Shown here one piece after another: positions 17,215 to 25,742 of a stretch of DNA of 64,000 nucleotides. The stretch is taken from contig PBUB01000027.1 of the NCBI GenBank assembly GCA_002729885.1, positions 1 through 64,000 of the forward strand, given 5' to 3'. How positions within the stretch are numbered: the stretch's first letter is position 1; each line of letters starts with the position of its first letter. The notes beneath the pieces were generated by a model. That model was given only the letters and a program-made list of their open reading frames with translations, was not told where the DNA came from and made no database searches. This stretch comes from Spirochaetaceae bacterium (GTDB lineage Bacteria > Spirochaetota > Leptospiria > Leptospirales > Leptonemataceae). The translations under genes were made by a program, and so were the position numbers.

Positions 17215-18177
17215 CTAATCCTGCTCCGATAACCAGCGCTCCGCTTCCAGGGCTGCCATACATCCGGATCCGGCAGCAGTGATAGCCTGTCTGTATTTCT
17301 TGTCCTGAACATCCCCGGCTGCATAGACCCCTTCGATGTTGGTCCTGGCAGTTCCAGGCACTGTTTTGATGTAGCCCTCTTCATCCAGATCGATCTGACC
17401 CACAAATGGATCGGTGTTTGGCTTATGGCCGATGGCAAAGAATAAACCGCCCACATCCAGGGTCTTGCTGGATCCATCATTTACATTCTTCACTGTAATA
17501 TTTCGAATCTGCTTATCGTCTCCGCCTGCGGATTCAATTACGCTGTTCCAGACCATCTCTACTTTGGGGTTCTCCACAAGCCTTTTGGCCATAATGGCGG
17601 AAGCTCGGAGCTCATCCCTTCTATGAACTACATATACCGTAGAACCGTACTTGGTAAGATAGGTAGCTTCTTCGGCGGCCGAATCTCCACCTCCGATGAC
17701 GGCCAGAGGAACATCCCTGAAAATAGGCAAAGCGCCGTCGCACACAGCACAGGCCGATATTCCACGTTGCCAGTAGTTATCCTTTCCTGGAATATCCAGG
17801 GTTTTGGCTGTGGCTCCGGTGCTAATAATGACTGATTTGGCCAGAATGGGATCCTTATCTAGTTTGTGCTCTGGCCAGAGCTTGAAAGGCCTTTCGGAAA
17901 AGTCCACTTTGGCAATGGTTTCTGTAATGATCTTCGTACCAAAGCGAGTGGACTGAGCTCTCATTTTGTCCATGAGCTCCGGTCCGGAGATGCCTTCTGG
18001 AAATCCAGGATAGTTTTCTACCTCTGTGGTTGTTGTAAGCTGGCCCCCGGCTGCAATTCCTCCGGCCATAAAGCCTTCGTAGAGCACAGGACTCAGTTCG
18101 GCTCTTGCTGCATACACTGCAGCTGTATGTGCGGCCGGGCCGCTACCAATGATGACTACATTATGTATCTCTGACAT
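17215..18177 (-). CDS. trxB: Thioredoxin reductase
   Basis: This NADPH-dependent flavoenzyme reduces thioredoxin. The 320-residue length is normal. Visible motifs are the FAD-binding '[18 protein letters not shown]', the redox pair 'CAVCDG' (the family's CAxC), the NADPH-binding '[15 protein letters not shown]' followed by '[11 protein letters not shown]', and the C-terminal FAD motif '[21 protein letters not shown]'. The start is ATG 18177; the ribosome site is weak. It is transcribed divergently from the DUF2203 gene. With the nearby peroxiredoxin it forms a thiol-redox neighbourhood, although they are on opposite strands. Confidence 0.96.
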   Translation of the reverse strand: MSEIHNVVIIGSGPAAHTAAVYAARAELSPVLYEGFMAGGIAAGGQLTTTTEVENYPGFPEGISGPELMDKMRAQSTRFGTKIITETIAKVDFSERPFKLWPEHKLDKDPILAKSVIISTGATAKTLDIPGKDNYWQRGISACAVCDGALPIFRDVPLAVIGGGDSAAEEATYLTKYGSTVYVVHRRDELRASAIMAKRLVENPKVEMVWNSVIESAGGDDKQIRNITVKNVNDGSSKTLDVGGLFFAIGHKPNTDPFVGQIDLDEEGYIKTVPGTARTNIEGVYAAGDVQDKKYRQAITAAGSGCMAALEAERWLSEQD

Positions 18178-18262
18178 GTGTATAGAAAGCGCGTCCGAGC
18201 TTCTGTCGTCACCGGTTTTTTATTTTCCTTTTTCTTTCCCGGGCCTTTACAAGATTGTCCTT

Positions 18263-18619
18263 GTGAAACCCAGGATCTGGACACTGACCGAAGCTCGCCA
18301 GGCTCTGCCCGAGATAAGACGCATTACCGACGAAGCCAGAAATCAGTTCGAAGAAGTGGAAAGCAAAATTCGAACCGAAATTATGCCAGAGAACGTTCAG
18401 GAGCAACAGGAAGCCAGGCTGCAGGAGATCATGGCTGCCTGGGCTATGAGCATAATGGAGCTGGGGGTGGAAGTGAAGGGCCCCTGGCTGGTGGATTTTG
18501 ATCATGGCGCCGGCTACTATTGCTGGCATCATGGCGAGGAAGATGTATCTTTTGAACACGGATACGAAGAAGGATTTGCCGGTCGCCGTCCCATTAACGA
18601 GGATTTGAATGATCTGTGA
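18263..18619 (+). CDS. DUF2203 family protein
   Basis: A small cytoplasmic protein of about 118 residues. It begins 'VKPRIWTLTEARQALPEI' and has a charged helix, then 'LGVEVKGPWLVDFDH', 'GYYCWHHGEEDVSFEHGY' and 'EGFAGRRPI'. The pattern 'K-G-x-x-DF ... CW-x-x-GE ... GFAGR-x-P' is that of DUF2203, whose function is unknown. The GTG at 18263 is chosen because it is where family similarity begins; the longer frame would start inside trxB. No clear ribosome site is seen, so the start is uncertain. Confidence 0.8.
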   Translation: MKPRIWTLTEARQALPEIRRITDEARNQFEEVESKIRTEIMPENVQEQQEARLQEIMAAWAMSIMELGVEVKGPWLVDFDHGAGYYCWHHGEEDVSFEHGYEEGFAGRRPINEDLNDL

Positions 18620-18732
18620 ATCCGGGGGATCGGCCCTGTTGCGGATGTGTGAGCAAGAACATTTCTGGGGATTTCTACATAAGGCCGTAGCAGTCAGAGG
18701 TGGTTCCGGGAAAGCAGCAGACCGGATCCAAT

Positions 18733-18762
18733 ATTAGAAAATTGTCTTAATAACTCTCTAAT
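18733..18762 (+). promoter_or_regulatory. Imperfect 30-bp dyad upstream of the peroxiredoxin gene
   Basis: ATTAGA at one end and TCTAAT at the other frame an AT-rich imperfect palindrome, with about 11 of 15 positions matching between halves. It ends just before the ribosome site GGAGGA of the peroxiredoxin gene. Its placement suits a repressor operator such as one for a PerR-like regulator, but the regulator is unidentified. Confidence 0.35.
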
Positions 18763-18774
18763 TCGGAGGATGAA

Positions 18775-19248
18775 GTGAGCGTTGAAGCAGGATTTAAACT
18801 CAAGAATCAAACTGTGGTTCTGGAAGATGGAAGCAAAAAGAAGCTTAAAGATCTTCTGGGAAAAAAAGGCATGGTGCTGTATTTCTATCCCAGAGACAAT
18901 ACACCCGGATGTACAAAGGAAGCCTGTTCTTTTCGCGACCATAATGCAGATATTAAGAAGCTGGGTTATAGTATTGTGGGCGTGAGCGCCGATTCCGTTG
19001 AGTCCCATCAGAAGTTTATCGCAAAGCAATCCATTAACTTTCCCCTGATATCGGACGAGTCCGCTGATCTGTGTCAGCAAATGGGAGTCTGGGCTGAAAA
19101 GAACATGTATGGAAAGAAATTCATGGGAATTCAGCGATCTACCTTCCTGCTGGATAGCAATCTAAAAGTGATTCAAGCCTGGCCCAAAGTCAAAGTAGAT
19201 AACCATACGAAGGAAGTTATGGAAGCCATCAAGGGAGCCGGAAAATGA
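18775..19248 (+). CDS. bcp: Peroxiredoxin, BCP/PrxQ type
   Basis: This thiol peroxidase reduces hydrogen peroxide and organic peroxides using thioredoxin. The 157-residue product has 'YPRDNTPGCTKEACSFRD', which carries the peroxidatic Cys (PGCT) and a resolving Cys five residues later as in atypical 2-Cys PrxQ enzymes. 'VGVSADSVESHQKF' and 'QRSTFLLD' follow the family. A GTG start at 18775 is supported by GGAGGA at 18765-18770; an ATG overlapping that site would be out of frame. It overlaps the aminopeptidase gene by four bases (ATGA), so the two form an operon. A dyad lies just upstream. Confidence 0.93.
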   Translation: MSVEAGFKLKNQTVVLEDGSKKKLKDLLGKKGMVLYFYPRDNTPGCTKEACSFRDHNADIKKLGYSIVGVSADSVESHQKFIAKQSINFPLISDESADLCQQMGVWAEKNMYGKKFMGIQRSTFLLDSNLKVIQAWPKVKVDNHTKEVMEAIKGAGK

Positions 19249-20939
19249 CCGTACGTTTTGAAGAAAATCCTATAAAATTCAGTGTAGCCGATCAGGCTGC
19301 CATGGATCGAATTACTACAATCCTGCCTGTGCTGGAAAAAACCGATGCAGATACAATAACTGCATTTTTACGAAAACCGGAGATGCGCGAACGTCTGCAG
19401 CGTCAGCTATCCCAGGGCACTTTTTCCGGAAAAACCGGCACGGTTCTGGATATAAGCGGAGAAGGCCTCATTCTGATCGGAGTGGGCAAAGCAGAAAGCT
19501 TTCATCCAGACAATCTGCATTCTTCTTTACTCAAGTTTGCATCCAGTCTCAAGGACTGCGAAAACAAGAAATGGATCCTCGCTTTTTCTCAGGATATGGT
19601 GCAGGCCATGGATGATTACGGTGCTCTCTACAGCAATCCTGAGCTGGATCCTTTGCTGGCTCCCAGGGCGATGAAAGAAGTGAAGCATCTGAAGAAATCA
19701 ACGAGGGGTGGATCCGCAGAAACGAAAGAAGAGGATTCCGAGCCCAGCTATCCGGATTTTCGCGGACCCTATGATTGGGCCGAAGCTGTAAATCAGTCCG
19801 TGGCCGCGTTTTGCATCGGCATCGATTCCATGGACTTACTCAAAAAAAGTCGACAGAAATCAACCAGGCCCACCGGCAAATCCGCCACCCCAACCATTGA
19901 AATCGCCATCCATGTAAATGGAGCGGACCGCGGGGCTGTGCGCGAAGGAATCAAGAAGGGCGAAATACTTGCAAGATGCGTGAATGGAGCCCGGCGAATC
20001 GCAGCTATGCCAGGAAACCATATGGACCCGGCCCAGTTTGAGCAATATGTTCGAGGTCTGGCCAGAGATACAGGACTCAAGATCAAGGTCTTTCAAGCAG
20101 CACAGCTGGAAAAGATGGGCTGTGGTGGAATTATTGCTGTAGGTAAGGGATCGGCCATTCCTCCCAGAATGATTGCTCTGGAATACACACCCACTCGCAC
20201 AAAGGTATCCGGAAAGCTGGCTCTGGTAGGTAAGGGAATTACGTTCGATACCGGTGGTATTTCGCTCAAGCCGCCGGCAGAGATGCATGAAATGAAGTTT
20301 GATATGTGCGGTGCTGCTCTGGCTGTGCATGCCATCGCCAGCGCTGCTTTGCGAAAGCTACCTATTTCGGTTGTAGCTTTGATTGGCCTGGCAGAGAATA
20401 TGCCGGATGGAAATGCAATCAAGCCAGGGGATGTCTATACCGCCTACAACGGAACCACTGTTGAAATTCAGAATACTGATGCAGAAGGCAGACTGGTTCT
20501 GGGCGATGTTCTTGCCTATACCTGTAAAACCTACAATCCTACCATCCTCATGGATTTTGCTACCCTGACCGGAGCCTGTGTAATTGCTCTGGGACATGAT
20601 GCCAGCGCTGTATTGACAGGCTCGGATGCCCTGGCAGGTCGTATTGATACTGCCTCCAGGAAATCTCTGGATCGCACCTGGAGAATGCCTCACTGGCAGA
20701 TCTATGACGATGGGCTGAAATCCGACATTGCAGATACACGAAACATTGCTGGAAGACCGGCAGGTACGGTGACAGCCATGCGATTTCTTTCGAAATTCGT
20801 GGATGCTCGCATTCCCTGGGCCCATTTCGATATCGCAGGAACGGCCTGGAGATCCAATGTAAAGGGCGGTCAACCAAAGGGGGCCACCGGTTGGGGCGTC
20901 AGACTGATTCATCAGTTTATGGAAGATCTAGTAGGTTGA
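19245..20939 (+). CDS. pepA: Leucyl aminopeptidase (M17 family)
   Basis: This two-metal cytosolic aminopeptidase removes N-terminal residues from peptides. At 564 residues it is somewhat longer than the typical 480-500, mainly because of a charged insertion around residues 145-165. The catalytic domain shows 'LVGKGITFDTGGISLKP' (metal-binding Lys and Asp), 'MKFDMCGAA' and the signature 'NTDAEGRLVLGDVLAY' (catalytic Arg and metal-binding Asp/Glu). The C-terminal 'PAGTVTAMRFLSKFV' and 'WAHFDIAGTAW' match the family. Translation is coupled to the peroxiredoxin gene by an ATGA overlap. Confidence 0.95.
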   Translation: MTVRFEENPIKFSVADQAAMDRITTILPVLEKTDADTITAFLRKPEMRERLQRQLSQGTFSGKTGTVLDISGEGLILIGVGKAESFHPDNLHSSLLKFASSLKDCENKKWILAFSQDMVQAMDDYGALYSNPELDPLLAPRAMKEVKHLKKSTRGGSAETKEEDSEPSYPDFRGPYDWAEAVNQSVAAFCIGIDSMDLLKKSRQKSTRPTGKSATPTIEIAIHVNGADRGAVREGIKKGEILARCVNGARRIAAMPGNHMDPAQFEQYVRGLARDTGLKIKVFQAAQLEKMGCGGIIAVGKGSAIPPRMIALEYTPTRTKVSGKLALVGKGITFDTGGISLKPPAEMHEMKFDMCGAALAVHAIASAALRKLPISVVALIGLAENMPDGNAIKPGDVYTAYNGTTVEIQNTDAEGRLVLGDVLAYTCKTYNPTILMDFATLTGACVIALGHDASAVLTGSDALAGRIDTASRKSLDRTWRMPHWQIYDDGLKSDIADTRNIAGRPAGTVTAMRFLSKFVDARIPWAHFDIAGTAWRSNVKGGQPKGATGWGVRLIHQFMEDLVG

Positions 20940-21133
20940 GTCTGAGCCTTCGCCTGTTGGGCCCTTAGAAGTCAGGCACCATGTTTCCTCTATTATAGGG
21001 CCCTGCTAACGTCCCCAGGCGAAAGCAGGGCTGCCATTATTCGCAGATACCAAAATTACGATTCTCAACTGGAAAGGGCGGTCTGCCAAAAAAGCTGCTT
21101 GTCACTGAATAAAGCGACCTTCAACTTGAGTTC
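20940..21133 (+). other. Structured spacer between pepA and the efflux operon
   Basis: No gene is supported. Two alternative pairings are visible: TTCGCCTG (20949-20956) with CAGGCGAA (21015-21022) enclosing a GGGCCC pair, or GCCCTGC (21000-21006) with GCAGGGC (21025-21031). They share sequence, so they exclude each other. The region must contain the pepA 3' end and the promoter of the efflux operon. Confidence 0.4.
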
Positions 21134-21574
21134 GTGCATGCTGGACTTGTACAGCAGGTAGCCCGATCCTTACTTCTGGTGCTGGGCTTTTCGCTGGGAG
21201 GCTATGATATCTGTCATGGTCTATGGATGCGAAATGCCTCCGAAGTATGGAAGGACTCGGTTTTCATCGATTCAGGAAACGCAGTTTCCGACGAATCAAC
21301 GGGCTCAGGATCCAGAAATATCGCTTCCGGAATCCGGGAGACCGCTCCCTGCAACCGTTCCTGTAGCCCGGAAAGTTTGCTACAGCATCTTCTGGAAGAT
21401 GGTTACTGGGTGGCTGATCCAGTGCTACTTCCTGCCGTAGAGCAATCTATTTCCTACTATCTAAGACCGCAGCCTGGCTCCTTCAGCATACAGCTACCGG
21501 CCTTCGCTGAAGTTCAGACACTTACTTCCATCGACCTTTCTTTGCCTCTTTCGCAGGCACCTCCTGTTTCCTGA
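21134..21574 (+). CDS. Hypothetical exported protein heading the metal-efflux operon
   Basis: A 146-residue frame with a GTG start and a hydrophobic N-terminus ('VARSLLLVLGFSLGGY') that could be a signal sequence. Beyond that there are several Cys ('CNRSCSPESLLQHLL'), and the C-terminal half is rich in Pro, Ser and Leu. I do not recognise a family. The stop is 26 bases from the outer-membrane factor gene, which has its own strong ribosome site (AAAGGAGG). Position suggests membership of the efflux operon. The start is uncertain because no ribosome site is seen. Confidence 0.55.
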   Translation: MHAGLVQQVARSLLLVLGFSLGGYDICHGLWMRNASEVWKDSVFIDSGNAVSDESTGSGSRNIASGIRETAPCNRSCSPESLLQHLLEDGYWVADPVLLPAVEQSISYYLRPQPGSFSIQLPAFAEVQTLTSIDLSLPLSQAPPVS

Positions 21575-21600
21575 TTCTATCGGGAATAAAGGAGGACTAA

Positions 21601-22962
21601 ATGTATAGAATTACAGGCGCAAAATGCCTTGTGCTGTTTCTCTGTGCCGCCACTGCGTTACAGGCCGAAAACAGCCCCAATCAGAATAAGGACACAGTTG
21701 CGGAAACTGAATCAGACACGGATAGAGATCCCGGTTCCGCAAGCTATAAAGAGATCCAGAGGCAGGAAGAAAATTATGAAGTTTCTCCCTGCAGTTTGAA
21801 GAACCCATCTGATGCTGTGCGATGCGCATTGAAAAATGCGCCAGGGATTCTGGAAGCTCGGGCCAGATTTCAAGAAAGTCGTGCTGCCATGGACGTGGCC
21901 GATAACGTTCCCAATCCCAGGCTACAGGGAAACTACATGTTCGGTAAGAACTCTGCCGAGCTGGAATACCGCCATATTATCGAGATGGGGGATCGAAGGG
22001 ACCTTCGCACAGATTCTGCCAGAGCCCAGGCCAGAGCCAGGGCCCTGGACTGGGAGATCGCGCGACAGAATACAGTGCTTTCTGTAGTGATGACTCTGTA
22101 TCAACTGGAGCATCTGCGCGAGGAGCAGCGTTACCTGGAAGAAACCATACAGGCTTTTAATGCCGCCATTTACAGACTTTACCGCCTGCCTTCCAGGGAT
22201 GCGAATCAAAACACCAGTCTGTACACCTATATCATGGCCAGAGATTCTTTGAGGCAACAGAAGCTGGATCTACTGGATCGTAGAAACCATCTTCGAAGGG
22301 ACCTGGAGGTAATCCTGGGGCATCCTCTGGAAGACAAAGACCTGGATCGGATTTCCGCTTCCCATCCGGAAAGCTGGCCTGATCTACCCGGAGAGTACTC
22401 AAGATCCCTGGAAATCGCGCGAGTAAACCAGGAAGTGGCTCGTGCTGCTTATGAGCACCGTATAGAGTCCAGCCGTGTCTGGCCGGATATCAGTATTGGC
22501 CCCAGGCTTACCGTAGAGCGCTCCAGCGAACTACTGTCCGGCAGCAAAACCGAATCGAATGTAGGCTTGAGCTTTTCTATAACCATGCCTCTGTACAATC
22601 AGTACTCCGGTTCCGAAGATCGAGCCAGGGCTGTTGAAAAACACAGGCAGATCAAAAAGAAGGCTACGGTACGATCCATCGAAAGCGAATACCGATACAT
22701 GGTCCGATCCTACAGAGAACATGTGCAGGGCATCAAGAATAACCCGTCCATGCGAACTCTGGAAGGCCGCAGGTATGCAGTGCTAAACTATATGCGAAGA
22801 GGACTATTGAATCCTGCACTCCTGGTGGAGTTTCATCGAAGCTACGGTGAGCATATTCATCAGTTTCATGCGGCTCAGATTCGTGCACTGGGTATGCTAT
22901 GGAGAAGCTATGCACTTACAGGGAGGATTCTGGATGATGAAGTCATTGATTCAATTCGCTAG
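21601..22962 (+). CDS. czcC: Outer-membrane efflux factor (TolC/CzcC family)
   Basis: This is the outer-membrane channel of a tripartite RND metal-efflux pump. The 453-residue product has a cleavable signal ('CLVLFLCAATALQAE') and a low-complexity spacer. Two repeats of the helical hairpin fold follow: 'ALKNAPGILEARARFQESRAAMDVADNVPNPRLQGNY' (split across the first helix) and 'ARVNQEVARAAYEHRIESSRVWPDISIGPR'. 'LEYRHIIEMGDRRDLR' and 'SFSITMPLYNQYSG' match the beta-barrel strands of the CzcC/CusC group. The start is ATG 21601 with AAAGGAGG. The next gene overlaps its 3' end by 29 bases. The symbol is by family; the metal is not proven. Confidence 0.88.
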   Translation: MYRITGAKCLVLFLCAATALQAENSPNQNKDTVAETESDTDRDPGSASYKEIQRQEENYEVSPCSLKNPSDAVRCALKNAPGILEARARFQESRAAMDVADNVPNPRLQGNYMFGKNSAELEYRHIIEMGDRRDLRTDSARAQARARALDWEIARQNTVLSVVMTLYQLEHLREEQRYLEETIQAFNAAIYRLYRLPSRDANQNTSLYTYIMARDSLRQQKLDLLDRRNHLRRDLEVILGHPLEDKDLDRISASHPESWPDLPGEYSRSLEIARVNQEVARAAYEHRIESSRVWPDISIGPRLTVERSSELLSGSKTESNVGLSFSITMPLYNQYSGSEDRARAVEKHRQIKKKATVRSIESEYRYMVRSYREHVQGIKNNPSMRTLEGRRYAVLNYMRRGLLNPALLVEFHRSYGEHIHQFHAAQIRALGMLWRSYALTGRILDDEVIDSIR

Positions 22963-23734
22963 GCGGAAGATGCAAAGGACTGGAGGAGAGGATAGGGCGA
23001 AAAAAACCTTCGCTTCCTGCTCTGTAAATAAACGGGCCGATTTGGATTCTCCAGACCACGGTACATTCATGGAACTGAGTCGGTCTGGTGGCCTGGCCAT
23101 TTCTATGCGAAGCCTGAGGCTGTGGATTCTGTCCGCTCTACTGTTTGCCTGGATTCCAGTTTCTTTCGCATTGATTTCGAGCTGCGGTGGTGATCCTTCG
23201 AAATCCAGTTCCGAAATACAAAGCCAGAAAACAGAAGAAAGCGCTACGGAACGCAACGGGGCTTCCGGCTCTGAAGAGGGGCACGAACATCACCAGGAGG
23301 ATGGGCACGGAGGAAAGGACTCTCATGAATCCCACGAAGGTCATGATGTCCATGGTGGTCATGGATCTTCCAGGAATGCAGGTCCGGAAATGGCTGTTCT
23401 GGAGGCCCATGAAACGAAGGGAATCCGGTTGGCCCGGTCCAGCGTGGATACCTGCGAAATAAGGTTTTCCGCCGTGGGTGCCTATGATGCGAAAAACATA
23501 CCTCCATCATCCAGGATTCGCACTGGCGAGGCGATTCTGGTTTATGTGATGGAAGATAACTACATCTATCCGGTGCTTATGTCCGGATCTCTCAAAGGAG
23601 AGGAAATTTCCGCAATCAGATCCAGAGACAAAGTGGATTTTTCCAGGGTTCGTCTGGTGGTCCAGAACTCAGATATAGTGCATCTTGCTTTGCTGGAAGC
23701 ATTCGGAGCATCCGGCTCCGGGCACGGACATTGA
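22934..23734 (+). CDS. czcB: His-rich periplasmic adaptor (CzcB-like), internally shortened
   Basis: The position between czcC and czcA is that of the membrane-fusion adaptor, normally about 400 residues; this frame gives 266. An N-terminal hydrophobic segment with a lipobox-like 'ALISSC' is followed by a His/Gly/Glu-rich linker (about 100-150) typical of metal adaptors. Next is a segment resembling the start of the adaptor core ('HETKGIRLARSSVDTCEIRF'), which jumps to what looks like the adaptor end ('RTGEAILVYVMEDNYIYPV', then a terminal 'GSGHGH'). The lipoyl and coiled-coil hairpin parts are missing. The start at 22934 is supported by GGGAGG; a start at 23105, next to the signal sequence, is possible. 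The alternative is a separate His-rich metal-binding lipoprotein. Confidence 0.6.
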   Translation: MMKSLIQFARRKMQRTGGEDRAKKTFASCSVNKRADLDSPDHGTFMELSRSGGLAISMRSLRLWILSALLFAWIPVSFALISSCGGDPSKSSSEIQSQKTEESATERNGASGSEEGHEHHQEDGHGGKDSHESHEGHDVHGGHGSSRNAGPEMAVLEAHETKGIRLARSSVDTCEIRFSAVGAYDAKNIPPSSRIRTGEAILVYVMEDNYIYPVLMSGSLKGEEISAIRSRDKVDFSRVRLVVQNSDIVHLALLEAFGASGSGHGH

Positions 23735-23747
23735 TCCGGGAGAATTT

Positions 23748-25721
23748 ATGTTTGATCGAATATTACGTTACTCAGTTTTTAATCCAGGTCTCGCAATACT
23801 CTTTGCATTTAGTTTGCTAATCGGGGCCGTTGTAAGTTACCAGTATCTTCCGGTGGATGCCGTACCTGATATTACCAATGTTCAGGTCCAGATCATAACC
23901 CGGGCGGAGTCCCTTGATGGGGAAACCATCGAGGCCAATATTACCTATCCTATCGAAAGCGCCATGGGTGCCGTGCCGGACGTTCATGAAGTGCGATCCG
24001 TTACTCGCTACGGACTATCCGTGGTAACGGTCATTTTCGAAGAGGGTATGGACATTTATCTGGCCAGGCAGCTCATCAACGAGCAACTGTCCACTCTCGA
24101 TTTGCAGGGCTACAAGCCCAGGCTGGGACCCATTGCTACAGGCCTGGGGGAGATCTATCATTACAGCCTGGATTACAGAGAACCGGCCAGCGATCCGCAA
24201 AAGAGACTGGAGCAGCTCAACCGATTGCGTACCATTCAGGAGTGGGACATCAAGCGAAGACTTCTATCCATTCCAGGTGTTGCAGAGGTAAACACCATTG
24301 GTGGCTACGAAGAAGTATACTTTGTTCAGCCGGACCCCGCAAAGATGGCGCGTTACGGCATCCATTTTGATGATATTCGCCAAGCCCTGGAAGAGAGTAA
24401 TCGAAATGCAGGGGGAGCCTATATTCAGCAATCCGCCAATCAGCTCATAGTTCAGGGCTCCGGCCTCATCCAATCGAAAGAGGAGATTCGCTCACTGACT
24501 CTGAAACAACTGCCGGATCTAACTACGCTTCGCATAGGTGATGTGGCCAATGTAGGCCTGGATCGGGAAATTCGCACAGGGGCCGCGGTTGTGAATGGTA
24601 GCGAAGCGGTGCTGGGAACAGCATTTATGCTTCTGGGAGAAAACAGTAGAACTGTGGCCAGTCGGGTGGATGAAAAGATTCAGCAGATCAAAAAGAATCT
24701 GCCGGAGGATGTGGTTCTAAAGACTGTCTATAATCGATCCTATCTGGTAGATGGCACTATCGAAACAGTGCGAAGCAACCTTACCTTCGGCGCCCTTCTG
24801 GTGGTAGCTGTGCTTCTCTTTCTTACAGGTAATGTGCGAGCGGCCATCATCGCCTCTGCGGTGATTCCTCTGTCCATGGCCGCCACTTTGATTTCCATGT
24901 ATTTTACGGGAGTTTCGGCCAATCTTATGAGCCTGGGTGCTCTGGATTTTGGAATCATTATTGATGGGGCGGTAATTGTAATCGACCAGTGCGTACATCG
25001 AGTGAAGAGCAGGGCGGAGGCCTCGGGCCGACTTCTTTCCCGATTTGAAATCCGCGAAGCGGTGGCGGATGCCTCCGTGGAGATTCGACGGGCCGCGGGA
25101 TTCGGTCAGGTGATCATCCTGGTTGTTTTTCTACCTATCTTTGCACTTACTGGTATTGAAGGTAAGATGTTTCGCCCCATGGCCGCCGCCTTCTGCTTTG
25201 CGCTTCTGTCCGCGTTTATTCTGGCCTTTACAGTGGTTCCCGCTCTGGCCGGCACATTTCTAACCTCCAGATCTTCCAGGCTGGATATTTTCTCCAGCAT
25301 CCTGGATCGAGTCTATTCTTCGGTGCTTGAAAAGGCGTTTCGCAGGAAGGGAGCTGTGCTGAGCGCATCCGCCGGGTTACTTGTTATAGGTATTCTGGTT
25401 CTGAGTCGACTGGGAGGAGAATTCATACCACAGCTTTATGAACGTGCTATTGCCATGCAGTTTGTCCGTCCTCCATCCATTTCTCTTGATGCTTCGGTGA
25501 AACTGGAGCGATTATCGCATAAGGTTATTATGGAGTTTCCGGAAGTGGAGGATGTCTACACCCGGGTGGGTGCACCGGAAATTGCCACCGATCCCATGGG
25601 TGTGAATCTTGCGGATTGTAACATCATGCTCAAACCCAGATCCGAATGGCCGAAGGTTGATGGCAAAGTTCGCAGCCCCGACGAACTACGAATGGCGCTG
25701 AAAAAGGCGGTCCAGAGCTGA
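23748..25721 (+). CDS. czcA: CzcA-type RND metal efflux pump, N-terminal two thirds (ends at in-frame TGA)
   Basis: This is the inner-membrane proton-driven pump of the heavy-metal RND family. The 657 residues here begin 'MFDRILRYSVFNPGLAILFAF' and carry TM1, the first porter domain ('PVDAVPDITNVQVQI') and TM2-TM6. TM4 has the proton-relay motif 'DFGIIIDGAVIVIDQ' (first Asp near 400; the family's third acid, usually Glu, is Asp). The frame stops at TGA 25719-25721 within the second porter domain. The same reading frame then continues for 377 more residues that complete the pump. ATG 23748 has GGGAG upstream. Confidence 0.85.
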   Translation: MFDRILRYSVFNPGLAILFAFSLLIGAVVSYQYLPVDAVPDITNVQVQIITRAESLDGETIEANITYPIESAMGAVPDVHEVRSVTRYGLSVVTVIFEEGMDIYLARQLINEQLSTLDLQGYKPRLGPIATGLGEIYHYSLDYREPASDPQKRLEQLNRLRTIQEWDIKRRLLSIPGVAEVNTIGGYEEVYFVQPDPAKMARYGIHFDDIRQALEESNRNAGGAYIQQSANQLIVQGSGLIQSKEEIRSLTLKQLPDLTTLRIGDVANVGLDREIRTGAAVVNGSEAVLGTAFMLLGENSRTVASRVDEKIQQIKKNLPEDVVLKTVYNRSYLVDGTIETVRSNLTFGALLVVAVLLFLTGNVRAAIIASAVIPLSMAATLISMYFTGVSANLMSLGALDFGIIIDGAVIVIDQCVHRVKSRAEASGRLLSRFEIREAVADASVEIRRAAGFGQVIILVVFLPIFALTGIEGKMFRPMAAAFCFALLSAFILAFTVVPALAGTFLTSRSSRLDIFSSILDRVYSSVLEKAFRRKGAVLSASAGLLVIGILVLSRLGGEFIPQLYERAIAMQFVRPPSISLDASVKLERLSHKVIMEFPEVEDVYTRVGAPEIATDPMGVNLADCNIMLKPRSEWPKVDGKVRSPDELRMALKKAVQS

Positions 25722-25742
25722 GTACCGGGTCAGAGAATTCTT

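Noticed and set aside
25719..25721. TGA as a selenocysteine codon in czcA
   Set aside because: CzcA homologues have no Cys or Sec at this place, and I see no clear SECIS-like hairpin directly after the codon. Nonsense, error or readthrough is more likely.
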